Assembly: GCA_947651225.1 (NCBI GenBank)
Contig: CANSYK010000038.1
Location: 1-33,037, forward strand
Direction of reading: 5' to 3'
DNA length: 33,037 nt
Source of the DNA: an uncultured bacterium
GTDB taxonomy: Bacteria; Bacillota; Clostridia; Lachnospirales; Lachnospiraceae
Program-made: the position numbers and the translations under genes
Shown: one piece after another, positions 14,139-22,671 of the stretch
Layout of the letters: each line of letters opens with the position of its first letter
How positions within the stretch are numbered: position 1 is the stretch's first letter
Notes under the pieces: model-generated
Told to the model about the DNA's origin: nothing
The model's input: only the letters and a program-made list of their open reading frames with translations
The model's database searches: none

Positions 14139-14176
14139 TAACAAGAGCTGGTTTATTATGTAACCAGCTCTTGTTA
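14139..14176. terminator. Perfect 15-bp hairpin between convergent genes
   Basis: TAACAAGAGCTGGTT (14139-14153) with its exact complement at 14162-14176 and an 8-base loop. It lies between the orphan ORF (+) and the thioesterase (-), where a shared terminator is expected. Neither flank has a strong T-run, so termination efficiency is uncertain. Confidence 0.5.
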
Positions 14177-14201
14177 TCAAATAAAAGAAGCGCCCTGCTT
14201 T

Positions 14202-14588
14202 CTATCCAAGTTTCTTATCTGCTTTTTCCTGAAACTTGTTATTCACAATAATGAATCGCTCATGGATTCCTTCCCCAATCAAACCTGTTTCATCATAAGC
14301 TTCTACTTTAAAAGTAAGTTTCCTTCCTTCTACACTTTCCAGTTCTGACTGACAGGTAATTTTCATGCCGACTGGTGATGCTGCCACATGCTTTACATTC
14401 ATCAAAGTTCCAACACTTCCCGAACCCTCGTCAAGATCCGAAGCTACGCTCTTATATGCTGTTTCTTCCATTAACGCAATCATGGCAGGGGTTGCATAAA
14501 CGTCCAGTTCACCGCTCCCCATTGCCTTTGCCGTATTTTCCTGTGTTACTATACTTTCCCCCGTTCCCCTGATTCCCTTTTCTAACAT
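14202..14588 (-). CDS. Hotdog-fold acyl-CoA thioesterase, FlK-like
   Basis: The product is 128 residues. Residues T33 (ATPAMIALMEETA), E41 and H67 (KHVAASPVG) have exactly the spacing of the catalytic Thr42/Glu50/His76 of fluoroacetyl-CoA thioesterase FlK. The same scaffold occurs widely in Firmicutes in enzymes without known fluoroacetate chemistry, so the substrate is probably a small acyl-CoA. GGEGIHERFII-type features of the family are seen as GEGIHERFIIV near the C-terminus. It starts 3 bases after the 77-residue gene ends and is last in its operon. It is cytoplasmic. Function as a thioesterase is likely; substrate is unknown. Confidence 0.8.
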   Translation of the reverse strand: MLEKGIRGTGESIVTQENTAKAMGSGELDVYATPAMIALMEETAYKSVASDLDEGSGSVGTLMNVKHVAASPVGMKITCQSELESVEGRKLTFKVEAYDETGLIGEGIHERFIIVNNKFQEKADKKLG

Positions 14589-14591
14589 AAG

Positions 14592-14825
14592 TTAATCCTC
14601 CTCAAATGTGACAACGACATAAAACCCACGTTCCGTATGTTTAACTTCTTTGACAATTCCTGTCCTTGTTTTCAATCTTTGATTTACTTTATAACAGCCA
14701 GACATCGCAACTGCCGGTTCAATAATATACGAATAGTTTAGTGCTGTTTTCTTTTCACTGATTTCTACCGTATCGCCAGCCGAGACAAGCCCCGGCCGCT
14801 CCATTTTAAATGTCATTTCCCGCAT
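14592..14825 (-). CDS. Conserved-looking 77-residue protein, unknown function
   Basis: The frame reads MREMTFKMERPGLVSAGDTV, then a beta-rich body with TRTGIVKEVKHTERGFYVVV and an acidic end. No membrane segment or metal motif is present. The strand-rich pattern with paired glycines suggests a small beta-barrel (SH3- or KOW-like); this is a guess from pattern only. The ATG at 14825 has GAGG 7 bases ahead. Tight linkage (3 bases) to the thioesterase suggests a joint function or coupled translation. Confidence 0.65.
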   Translation of the reverse strand: MREMTFKMERPGLVSAGDTVEISEKKTALNYSYIIEPAVAMSGCYKVNQRLKTRTGIVKEVKHTERGFYVVVTFEED

Positions 14826-14847
14826 TCTAAAACCTCATCCTCATTTA

Positions 14848-15507
14848 TCAGCATAGTATTCCATTTCCACCACTGCAATAATAACTACTGCCGCAGCAGA
14901 AATTACACAATACACTGGTATAACAGATTTGCATACAAAAATCTCCTGCATCCATATGGTTCATTTGATATGGATTCTGCATTTCCTGATACCAGGTTCC
15001 ACCAGCTTCCAATTGTGCCACAAGCTGGCGGTACTGCAGATTCTCCGGCTCCAAAAGTACCGCTGTCTTCGCATGTTCCAATGCCATAATATTATTTCCC
15101 ATGCCGGCATTGGCAACTGCGCTAAGATAGTACCAGGCTCCCGTTCTGTCTTCCATCTGCCTTAATACATTATCTGCTTCTTTGAAATATCCATTTTGAA
15201 TATAATTTGCTGCCGCTCTCAGATGCATCTGATAAGCATCCGAATCTGATTCATGGTAAAACTGACGGTTGGAAAATTCCTCAAAACCAGAACGCCAACT
15301 TCCCTGCCCTCCCATGTATTCTCTTTCATTCATAATATTCTGATAGGCCTGTTGAATTTCTTTAAATTTTTCCTCTGCTTCTTTTTTATCAGGATTGTTT
15401 ATATTGGCATCTGGATGATACTTACGGCTAAGTACACGATACGCCCGTTTTACTTCATCATCAGAAGCCGTCGGAGAAACTTCTAACACTTTATATGGAT
15501 CTGCCAT
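14848..15507 (-). CDS. DnaJ-domain/TPR protein with Cys-rich tail
   Basis: The product is 219 residues. An N-terminal J domain ([23 protein letters not shown] motif in [11 protein letters not shown]) is followed by TPR-like helices (~90-175, [51 protein letters not shown]). The last ~30 residues hold eight cysteines ([25 protein letters not shown], split here by family pattern). J proteins stimulate DnaK; this one lacks the DnaJ zinc centre, so it is a specialised co-chaperone. I chose the ATG at 15507, which has GGAGGA 5-6 bases ahead; the longer frame only reads into the previous gene. It overlaps the DUF5685 gene by 17 bases. Confidence 0.85.
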   Translation of the reverse strand: MADPYKVLEVSPTASDDEVKRAYRVLSRKYHPDANINNPDKKEAEEKFKEIQQAYQNIMNEREYMGGQGSWRSGFEEFSNRQFYHESDSDAYQMHLRAAANYIQNGYFKEADNVLRQMEDRTGAWYYLSAVANAGMGNNIMALEHAKTAVLLEPENLQYRQLVAQLEAGGTWYQEMQNPYQMNHMDAGDFCMQICYTSVLCNFCCGSSYYCSGGNGILC

Positions 15508-16360
15508 TTTTGTCCTCCCGCTTCTCTCCCCCTTGTTCCCTTTCCTTTCTCTTTTTTCCAATACAGAAAAATTTCTCCCAGACACCTACATACAAAATAT
15601 TACGTAGTATTCCTGCCTCTTCTATGACTGGCAGCTTCTCAAACTCTCTGCTGGCTTCTGCTATCATCATTTTTAGCAGCTCATAGACCCATTCCTCAAA
15701 ATCCTTCCTCTGCTCAAAAGCAAAAAAGGGATTATAGCAACACCTCTCCCTGTCCCGCTCCAAATCATCATACGCATCCAGAAGATAAATAAATTTCCCC
15801 ACATAAAATCCAATTTTTTGCAGGGAAGCCTCCCACTGGCTGTCATAGACAAAAAGCTCTGCACAGATATTTCCGAAACATCCGGCTGCCTCATCCAGAT
15901 TTTGGCTGTTCCTTTCTTCATAATCAGAAAGATCTTTTAAATACCCTTGAATCCGTGCTGCCTTTTCAGGATATTTTTTGCAGACCTTTCTCCCGGAAGA
16001 AAAGAGAAGCTTCCCATACGCAGACTGAAATAAATTCCGCTCATCCTTCCAATCATCCATACATTTATAATAGGTCAGAAAAATGTTCATATCTGCCGCA
16101 TAGTCCAAATATTGATTTTGTATCACCAGACGCTTTTTAGCAGGATGCAAAACACAGCGATGCATCTTCCTTAAACTCTCTGGCTCATAAAGCGCTGTCA
16201 GAAGCAATGCCAAAAATGTCATATCATAATTTAAAGAAAGACGTCCTAAAAAATGATACTGCTTTTTTAAAGCCAGACAAAGTCCACAATAATACCCCTG
16301 ATACATCTCTAATTCCCTAATCTTAAGTTCTTTCTGATCTGGCAGTACATATCCAAACAT
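15491..16360 (-). CDS. DUF5685 family protein
   Basis: The product is 289 residues. The opening [20 protein letters not shown], the CGLC pair (~25-28), [11 protein letters not shown] and [14 protein letters not shown] match DUF5685, a Clostridia family of unknown function. The pattern of mostly helical segments with a DAYDDLERD acid cluster is reminiscent of all-alpha terpenoid-synthase folds, but I see no second Asp-rich motif, so this is only a resemblance. The C-terminus is strongly basic ([18 protein letters not shown]). It has a good ribosome binding site (AGGAG, 5 bases). The gene is coupled by overlap to the DnaJ-TPR gene, suggesting the pair work together. Confidence 0.8.
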   Translation of the reverse strand: MFGYVLPDQKELKIRELEMYQGYYCGLCLALKKQYHFLGRLSLNYDMTFLALLLTALYEPESLRKMHRCVLHPAKKRLVIQNQYLDYAADMNIFLTYYKCMDDWKDERNLFQSAYGKLLFSSGRKVCKKYPEKAARIQGYLKDLSDYEERNSQNLDEAAGCFGNICAELFVYDSQWEASLQKIGFYVGKFIYLLDAYDDLERDRERCCYNPFFAFEQRKDFEEWVYELLKMMIAEASREFEKLPVIEEAGILRNILYVGVWEKFFCIGKKRKEREQGGEKREDKNGRSI

Positions 16361-16388
16361 AAGGACTCCTTAGAACTGTTTTTCAGGA

Positions 16389-16415
16389 ATTGTCACCAAA
16401 TAAATGATTGACAAT
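16389..16415 (-). other. Intercistronic hairpin
   Basis: ATTGTCA (16389-16395) and TGACAAT (16409-16415) can form a stem directly after the zinc-ribbon gene's stop, before the DUF5685 gene. No T-run follows on the minus strand, so it may set mRNA stability or reduce read-through in the operon. Confidence 0.4.
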
Positions 16416-16418
16416 CCC

Positions 16419-16826
16419 CTAACTTCTTTTAATAAACTCTGTCCTGCATTTTGGACAGGTTATTGCAATCTTTCCCTTTCCCTTTGGAACCCGGATTGCC
16501 TGCCTACAAGATGGACATTTATAAATACGATGTGTCCTCCTCTGCTCCATATGGCTTTTTTTCCGTGCAAAAAAGAAACGTACTTTATTGAAGTATTTCA
16601 TATAGCGTTCATTTTCTGCATAGCGCTTATAATGATTTTTAGACAAAATCCGGAAATAAGCATACATTAAAAGTAAAAGACCTGCTGTGCTGAGTCCGGA
16701 CCGGATATAAGCTTTCGGGATAAACAGCTCAGCCACCATCAGGATTAATGCAAGTATTACCAAGAAATTGCTGAATTGATCTACCCCATACCGCCCCTGC
16801 ATAAATCTTGCTATACGTTCCCGCAT
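16419..16826 (-). CDS. Membrane protein with C-terminal zinc ribbon
   Basis: The product is 135 residues. Two hydrophobic segments lie at ~20-34 (FLVILALILMVAELF) and ~42-58 (STAGLLLLMYAYF). A basic linker follows, then a zinc ribbon, YKCPSCRQAIRVPKGKGKIA with a partner TCPKCRTEF. The start is the ATG at 16826, preceded by AAAGGAA; an upstream in-frame TTG (16844) is less likely. It is the first gene of the operon leading to DUF5685, DnaJ-TPR, the 77-residue protein and the thioesterase. Zinc-ribbon membrane proteins paired with DUF5685 genes suggest a linked envelope or chaperone task, which remains inference. Confidence 0.75.
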   Translation of the reverse strand: MRERIARFMQGRYGVDQFSNFLVILALILMVAELFIPKAYIRSGLSTAGLLLLMYAYFRILSKNHYKRYAENERYMKYFNKVRFFFARKKSHMEQRRTHRIYKCPSCRQAIRVPKGKGKIAITCPKCRTEFIKRS

Positions 16827-16962
16827 AATCACTGTTCCTTTCAAAATGCTATCCGATATTTCTATCTATATATTTTAAATAGTTTCTACCAAAATACAAT
16901 TATCTAAATAGGAACAATTCTAATATTTTTATAAACTGCTTCGCAATTTCTACGGTAAACCA

Positions 16963-18417
16963 TTATGATTCTTTCGCCGCCTGTAATAGCTTTGTTTTCA
17001 ACTGATAATAATCTGGCGTCATATCCAGATAATGGACATGAGGATTGACAAAACGCTGCTCTTCCTCCCAGATTTCCTCTTTTAACTGATAACTGACATA
17101 ATTTCTGATTTCTGCCGCACTGACCCGCTCTTTTACAAGCTTTCCACCTAGAAATACCGGCTCTAACAATGGACGGAACGTGCAATTTTCAAAAGAGTGG
17201 TTCTTCCATGGCTTTTGGGGGTCAATATAGACTACCGATTTTCCATCTTCCAGCTCTTCCTCCCTACAGGCAATCAGATCCGCAATCGCCTTATGCTCTT
17301 TGTCATAAACACGATACAGCATTTTATACCCAGGATTGGTAATTTTTTCCACATTTTCAGAAACCTTTATTCTTGGATCGAAAACACCATTTTTCTGAAC
17401 AGCCACAATCTTATAGACAGCGCCAAAAACGGGTTCTGATTTAGATGTAATCAGACGTTCTCCCACACCAAAACTGTCAATACATGCCCCTTGGTCAATC
17501 AGGGATTGAATCGTAAATTCATCCAGACTGTTAGAGGCTACAATCATACAGTCATTCAGCCCTGCCTCATCTAGCATCTTGCGTGCCTTTTTGGATAAAT
17601 ATGCCAGATCTCCACTATCTAACCGGATTCCCTTTAAGCGTTCCCCCATTGGCCCTAAAACTTCCTTTGCCACACGAATTGCATTTGGAACACCACTATG
17701 CAGCACATCATAGGTATCAACAAGCAAAACAGTCGCATCCGGATACATCTGTGCATATTTCATAAACGCAGTATACTCGTCCGAAAAATACATTACCCAG
17801 CTATGCGCCATCGTACCACTGACTGGTATATCAAAAAGCTGCCCTGCTAATACGGTAGCCGTCGAAGCCGCCCCGCCAATATAAGCCGCCCTTGCGCCAT
17901 AAATAGCAGCATCCATATTATGCGCCCGCCTTGCCCCAAAATCCGATACCAGCCTGTTTCCTGCCGCATTGCAAATACGGCGTGCCTTTGTAGCAACCAG
18001 CGACTGATGATTGATTTCTAAAAGAATTGCCGTTTCGATAAGCTGGGCATCAATAACGGGGGCAACAACTGTAATAATCGGTTCATTGGGATACATCACA
18101 GTTCCTTCTTTTAATGCATAAATATCCCCGCTAAAATGAAAATTTGCAAGATATTCCAGAAATTCTTCCCGAAAAATCTTCTGCTGCCGTAAATAAGCAA
18201 TATCTTCTTCGGAAAAATGAAGATTTAAGATATAATCAATAATCTGTTCCAATCCCGTAAAAATAGAATATCCTCCATTATCCGGGTTCGAACGGTAAAA
18301 TACATCAAAAACAACTATCTCCTGCTCTTTTGCGTTAACAAAATAGCCATTGCTCATTGTGAGTTCATAAAAATCCATAACCATGGACAGATTTCTTTCC
18401 TCATGCTGGCCAACCAT
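16963..18417 (-). CDS. pncB: Nicotinate phosphoribosyltransferase
   Basis: The product is 484 residues. It makes nicotinate mononucleotide from nicotinate, PRPP and ATP, the first step of NAD salvage. Family marks are the N-terminal LSMVMDFYELTMSNGYF, the phosphorylated-His region (GTMAHSWVMYF), LLVDTYDVLHSG and GIRLDSGDLAYLSKKAR, and SNSLDEFTI near the phosphoribosyl site. I placed the start at the ATG at 18417 because GGAGGG lies 7 bases ahead; the ORF extends to 18450 through an ATG (18438) and a TTG without such a site. A copy of the interspersed repeat lies just upstream, before the tRNA-Gly genes, with which it may share a promoter. Confidence 0.93.
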   Translation of the reverse strand: MVGQHEERNLSMVMDFYELTMSNGYFVNAKEQEIVVFDVFYRSNPDNGGYSIFTGLEQIIDYILNLHFSEEDIAYLRQQKIFREEFLEYLANFHFSGDIYALKEGTVMYPNEPIITVVAPVIDAQLIETAILLEINHQSLVATKARRICNAAGNRLVSDFGARRAHNMDAAIYGARAAYIGGAASTATVLAGQLFDIPVSGTMAHSWVMYFSDEYTAFMKYAQMYPDATVLLVDTYDVLHSGVPNAIRVAKEVLGPMGERLKGIRLDSGDLAYLSKKARKMLDEAGLNDCMIVASNSLDEFTIQSLIDQGACIDSFGVGERLITSKSEPVFGAVYKIVAVQKNGVFDPRIKVSENVEKITNPGYKMLYRVYDKEHKAIADLIACREEELEDGKSVVYIDPQKPWKNHSFENCTFRPLLEPVFLGGKLVKERVSAAEIRNYVSYQLKEEIWEEEQRFVNPHVHYLDMTPDYYQLKTKLLQAAKES

Positions 18418-18467
18418 CCCAAATCCCTCCAGACACATTATTTTTAACAACCAAATACATCGCCGCT

Positions 18468-18531
18468 GTTGCTATTCACGGCTATTCTAAATATCATGCG
18501 AAAAACCATCCGGCTTTGCCGTCTGGCGCTG
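18468..18531 (+). repeat. Interspersed repeat, most complete copy (copy 5)
   Basis: Reads GTTGCTATTCACGGCTATTC at 18468, then TAAATATCATGCGAAAAACC, then ATCCGGCTTTGCCGTCTGGC and GCTG to 18531. It contains both the 5' core and the 3' half seen separately elsewhere. CGGC/GCCG can form a tiny hairpin in its 3' half. It lies between tRNA-Gly and pncB. Confidence 0.7.
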
Positions 18532-18568
18532 TATTTTCTTAATTTTCTAAATAAGAGAATTAAAAAAA

Positions 18569-18639
18569 GCACGAGACGGGATTCGAACCCGCGACCCTCG
18601 CCTTGGCAAGGCGATACTCCACCACTGAGCCACTCGTGC
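18569..18639 (-). tRNA. tRNA-Gly (GCC), second of two
   Basis: On the minus strand, 71 bases from GCACGAG to CTCGTGC. D arm is GCTCAGTGGTGGAGT, the anticodon loop TTGCCAA gives GCC, and the T arm contains GGTTCGAATCC. CCA is not encoded. A T-run (TTTTTTT) follows directly. The sequence is identical to the copy at 18752. Confidence 0.95.
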
Positions 18640-18751
18640 AAAACTCTTTGTCCGAAAAACCGTTTATAAATATCCTCTACAAAACTATGTCTTTTACTTC
18701 TAAACAGTTTCTGAAACAAAGACAATATGTAATTGTCTGGGGAAAACCCAA

Positions 18752-18822
18752 GCACGAGACGGGATTCGAACCCGCGACCCTCGCCTTGGCAAGGCGATAC
18801 TCCACCACTGAGCCACTCGTGC
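18752..18822 (-). tRNA. tRNA-Gly (GCC), first of two
   Basis: The same 71-base gene as at 18569, 112 bases upstream on the minus strand. The space between them shows no clear second promoter, so both are probably cut from one transcript starting at the promoter at 18854-18882. Confidence 0.95.
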
Positions 18823-18853
18823 ATCACTGTGCTCTATCCTGAACACAATGAGT

Positions 18854-18882
18854 ATTTTACATGAATTGACAGCAATTGTCAA
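18854..18882 (-). promoter_or_regulatory. Strong promoter for the tRNA-Gly pair
   Basis: On the minus strand, TTGACA (18882-18877), 17 bases, TAAAAT (18859-18854). The -35 is the first arm of a palindrome TTGACA-attgc-TGTCAA. It begins only 14 bases after the purL stop codon. Confidence 0.75.
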
Positions 18883-18896
18883 CCACTTTTTTCAAA

Positions 18897-21800
18897 TTAT
18901 TTAAAATAATCCACACCTGATTCAAAAATATGCTGGTTTTGTTCTCCATAAATATTCATTGCCACACCATCACCAATACGCTCAGAATGTGCCATCTTGC
19001 CGAACACACGCCCATCCGGACTTGTAATGCCCTCAATCGCTGCATAAGAAGCATTTGGATTGAAATCTTCATCCATCGTCGGATTCCCCGCCAGATCAAC
19101 ATATCTGGTCGCTACCTGTCCATTTTCAAACAGCTTCTTTATCATCTCATCGGAAGCCACAAAACGCCCTTCCCCATGGGAAGCCGGAATCACGTAGACA
19201 CCACCAAGCTCTGCTTTGGAAAGCCACGGCGATTTATTGGTGCAGACCTTTGTATAGACAGACTTTGAAATATGGCGGCCAATGCTGTTCGTAGTTAAAG
19301 TAGGGGCATCTGCAGTCTGTGGCTTAATTTTACCATAAGGCACAAGACCAAGCTTAATCAGCGCCTGAAAGCCATTACAGATACCAAGCGCCAATCCGTC
19401 CCTCTTTTCAAGCAATTCGTGTACTGCATCCATAATTCCCGGATTCCGGAATACCGAAGCAATAAACTTTGCAGAACCATCCGGCTCATCCCCTGCGCTA
19501 AATCCGCCGGAAAACATCAGAATCTGTGATTCCCGGATTGCTTTTTCAAATGCATGGGCAGATTCTGTAATCTGGCTTTCTGTCAGATTGCGGAATACAA
19601 CCGTCTGAACCTTAGCGCCTGCTTTTTCAAATGCCCGCTTTGTATCATATTCACAGTTTGTCCCCGGAAATACTGGAATAAACACCTTTGGACGTGCTAC
19701 TTTATTTTTTGCTGTATAAACAGTCTTCGCATCAAATAAAGAATCCTCCAGTTTATCTTGTTTCACGCCAGAACGTGTCGGGAACACGCTTTCTAACCGT
19801 CCGCTCCATGCCGTAAGCGCTTCCTCCATAGAAATCGTTGTACCATAGGCGGTAAATTCTGCCCTTTCAGTAATCACAGCAATTTTCTGATATTCTGCCG
19901 TAATCTTATCTAAATCCTCTGGTGATACCTCTGCGATAATATCACCGTAATCCTTTGCAAACAGCATTTCCTTGGAAACACTATCTTCTATTGCCACACC
20001 AAAATCATTGCCAAATGCCATCTTGCTGACTGCTTCACAGATGCCGCCAAAAGAAACCGCATAGGCAGATACCAACACTTTATCATGTATCATATCTGTG
20101 ATTTTGCTGTAAAGTTCCATAAGCTGCTTATAATCCGGTAAAGAATATTCATCTTTCTTAATACTGAATTTTACTATTATATTGCCCGCCTTTTTCAGCT
20201 CCGGCGTTACAATATCAGAAAGCCTGGCCACATCTACCGCAAAAGAACAAAGTGTCGGAGGTACATCAATCCGGTCAAAGGTACCAGACATACTGTCCTT
20301 TCCGCCGATTGACGCAAGCCCAAGATTCATCTGTGCATCATATGCTCCAAGAAGCGCTGCCATCGGCTCTCCCCAACGGGCAGCATCTGAACCAAGGCGG
20401 CGGAAATACTCCTGGAACGTAAAACGGATCTTACAGTAATCCCCACCGGAAGCAACAATCTTTGCCACCGAAGAAATCACCGCATATACTGCCCCATGAT
20501 ATGGGCTCCAGCTTGTCAGATATGGGTCCATGCCATAACTCATCATGGTAACGGTATCACATGTACCAGAAGAAACCGGAAGTTTGGCAATCATTGTCTG
20601 TGTCGGGGTAAGCTGCTTTTTACCGCCATATGGCATAGTAACCGTAGCCGCTCCAATGGAACTGTCAAACATCTCCACAAGCCCTTTCTGCGAGCAGACA
20701 TTCAAATCACTTAACGTATCTAACCATGCTTTTTTCACATCCGATACATCCGTTTTCTGTTCAAAATAATTGTCCTCTTTTACAGGCATTGTCACCCGTA
20801 CATCTGTTTCTTGATGTGCCCCGTTGGTATCTAAAAACGCCCTGGAAAGGTTAACAATTACATTCCCTCTCCATGACAATACAAGCCTTGGCTCTTTGGT
20901 CACTGTTGCAACCGCAACTGCCTCCAGATTTTCCTCTGCGGCAAACGCTAACATTTTGTCTACATTTTCCGGCGCAACAACAACTGCCATACGCTCCTGC
21001 GACTCTGATATAGCTAATTCCGTCCCGTCCAGGCCAGCATATTTTTTCGGCACTTTATCAAGATCCACGGTAAGCCCATCTGCCAGTTCACCAATCGCAA
21101 CAGAAACACCACCTGCTCCAAAGTCATTACATTTTTTAATAATAGAGCTGACTTCTTCCCGGTAAAAAAGCCTCTGTATTTTTCTTTCGGTTGGCGCATT
21201 TCCTTTTTGAACCTCTGCACCACAAACATCAATTGATTTTGTAGTATGCGCCTTAGAAGAGCCAGTTGCCCCTCCGATTCCATCACGTCCGGTACGGCCT
21301 CCCAGAAGAATAATAATGTCGCCCGGATCGCTGTTTTCCCGAATGACATTACGGCGTGGGGCAGCTCCCATAACAGCGCCGATTTCCATACGTTTTGCCA
21401 CATAATTCGGATGATAGATTTCATTGACAAGGCCTGTCGCAAGCCCAATCTGGTTTCCATAAGAACTATACCCCTGCGCTGCGCCTGTTACAATCTTTCG
21501 CTGGGGAAGTTTCCCTTTTAATGTATCTTTCATTGATACAGTTGGATCTGCCGCACCTGTAACACGCATGGCCTGATAAACATAGCCGCGGCCGGAAAGA
21601 GGATCTCTGATTGCTCCTCCAAGACAGGTAGCCGCCCCGCCAAAAGGCTCGATTTCTGTTGGATGGTTATGGGTTTCATTTTTGAAAAATACCAGCCACT
21701 CTTCTTTTACACCATCAATTTCTACTGGAACAACAATGGAACAGGCATTGATTTCATCGGACTCCTCCATATCCTCTAACTTGCCTTCTGCCTTTAACTT

Positions 21801-22652
21801 CCGCATTGCCATCAATGCAATGTCCATTAACGAAACATATTTATCTGTTCTGCCTTTGAATATCTCTTTATGGGCCTTTTCGTAATCTTCATATGTTTTC
21901 TGAATCAGATCTTTATAATAACCGTCCTCAAATATGACATTCTTTAGCTCTGTTAAAAATGTCGTATGGCGGCAGTGGTCAGACCAATAGGTATCTAATA
22001 CCCGAATCTCTGTTACAGAAGGATCTCTCTTTTCTTCTGATTGGAAATAATTCTGGATATGTAGAAAATCCTGAAAAGTCATGGCAAGGTTCAAAGAAGC
22101 ATAAAGATCTTTTAACTCCTGTTCTGGCATGGAAATAAAGCCCTCAAAGATAGAAACATCTGCAGGCTCATCAAAATTCTGAACCAGTGTATCTGGCTTT
22201 TCTTCATTGGTTTCCCGTGAATCCACTGGATTAATACAGTAATCCTTGATCCGTTCTGCATCTGCTTCACTGATGTTTCCCTCAAAAATATAAGTCGTCG
22301 CAGAGCGGATTACCGGCTCTTCCTTTTCGTTTAAAAGCTTTACACACTGTTCTGCGGAATCTGCACGCTGGTCAAACTGTCCCGGCAGATATTCCACAGA
22401 AAAAACAAGTGCTTCTTTTGGCGTATCTAACACTTCTTCGTAGCAAACATCTACAGGCGGTTCAGAAAATACAGTACCAAGCGCCTGTTGATACGTTTTT
22501 TCACTTAAATTTTCCACATCATAGCGGCTTAACACACGAACTGCCTCTAAAGCTTCAATCCCAAGATAATTCCGTATTTCTTCTTTCAGTTCTCTTGCAC
22601 GGACTGCATATGGTTCCTTCTTTTCCACATAAACTCTTCTTACGCTTCCCAT
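18897..22652 (-). CDS. purL: Phosphoribosylformylglycinamidine synthase, single chain
   Basis: The product is 1251 residues. It turns FGAR, glutamine and ATP into FGAM, the fourth step of de novo purine synthesis. The order is an N-terminal PurS-like region, two AIR-synthase-like ATPase halves (LDTYWSDHCRHTTFLTEL and FFKNETHNHPTEIEPFGGAA, then GGKDSMSGTFD), and a C-terminal glutaminase with nucleophile Cys in LGICNGFQ (~1085) and HGEGRF. It is the fused form found in Clostridia and Gammaproteobacteria, not the split PurS/PurQ/PurL of Bacillus. Start: ATG at 22652 after GGAGGG; the longer frame runs into the foldase gene. No other pur genes are adjacent, and no purine riboswitch is seen. It lies 19 bases after the foldase gene. 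Confidence 0.95.
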   Translation of the reverse strand: MGSVRRVYVEKKEPYAVRARELKEEIRNYLGIEALEAVRVLSRYDVENLSEKTYQQALGTVFSEPPVDVCYEEVLDTPKEALVFSVEYLPGQFDQRADSAEQCVKLLNEKEEPVIRSATTYIFEGNISEADAERIKDYCINPVDSRETNEEKPDTLVQNFDEPADVSIFEGFISMPEQELKDLYASLNLAMTFQDFLHIQNYFQSEEKRDPSVTEIRVLDTYWSDHCRHTTFLTELKNVIFEDGYYKDLIQKTYEDYEKAHKEIFKGRTDKYVSLMDIALMAMRKLKAEGKLEDMEESDEINACSIVVPVEIDGVKEEWLVFFKNETHNHPTEIEPFGGAATCLGGAIRDPLSGRGYVYQAMRVTGAADPTVSMKDTLKGKLPQRKIVTGAAQGYSSYGNQIGLATGLVNEIYHPNYVAKRMEIGAVMGAAPRRNVIRENSDPGDIIILLGGRTGRDGIGGATGSSKAHTTKSIDVCGAEVQKGNAPTERKIQRLFYREEVSSIIKKCNDFGAGGVSVAIGELADGLTVDLDKVPKKYAGLDGTELAISESQERMAVVVAPENVDKMLAFAAEENLEAVAVATVTKEPRLVLSWRGNVIVNLSRAFLDTNGAHQETDVRVTMPVKEDNYFEQKTDVSDVKKAWLDTLSDLNVCSQKGLVEMFDSSIGAATVTMPYGGKKQLTPTQTMIAKLPVSSGTCDTVTMMSYGMDPYLTSWSPYHGAVYAVISSVAKIVASGGDYCKIRFTFQEYFRRLGSDAARWGEPMAALLGAYDAQMNLGLASIGGKDSMSGTFDRIDVPPTLCSFAVDVARLSDIVTPELKKAGNIIVKFSIKKDEYSLPDYKQLMELYSKITDMIHDKVLVSAYAVSFGGICEAVSKMAFGNDFGVAIEDSVSKEMLFAKDYGDIIAEVSPEDLDKITAEYQKIAVITERAEFTAYGTTISMEEALTAWSGRLESVFPTRSGVKQDKLEDSLFDAKTVYTAKNKVARPKVFIPVFPGTNCEYDTKRAFEKAGAKVQTVVFRNLTESQITESAHAFEKAIRESQILMFSGGFSAGDEPDGSAKFIASVFRNPGIMDAVHELLEKRDGLALGICNGFQALIKLGLVPYGKIKPQTADAPTLTTNSIGRHISKSVYTKVCTNKSPWLSKAELGGVYVIPASHGEGRFVASDEMIKKLFENGQVATRYVDLAGNPTMDEDFNPNASYAAIEGITSPDGRVFGKMAHSERIGDGVAMNIYGEQNQHIFESGVDYFK

Positions 22653-22671
22653 TCCTTTTCCTGCCCTCCAT

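Noticed and set aside
18444-18842. Frames of 60-127 residues on both strands over the tRNA-Gly pair
   Set aside because: They consist of tRNA sequence and repeats of it (RDSNPRPSPWQGD-type peptides), a well-known artefact.
21014-21460. 148-residue minus-strand frame within purL
   Set aside because: Shifted reading of purL, which is intact and continuous over this stretch.
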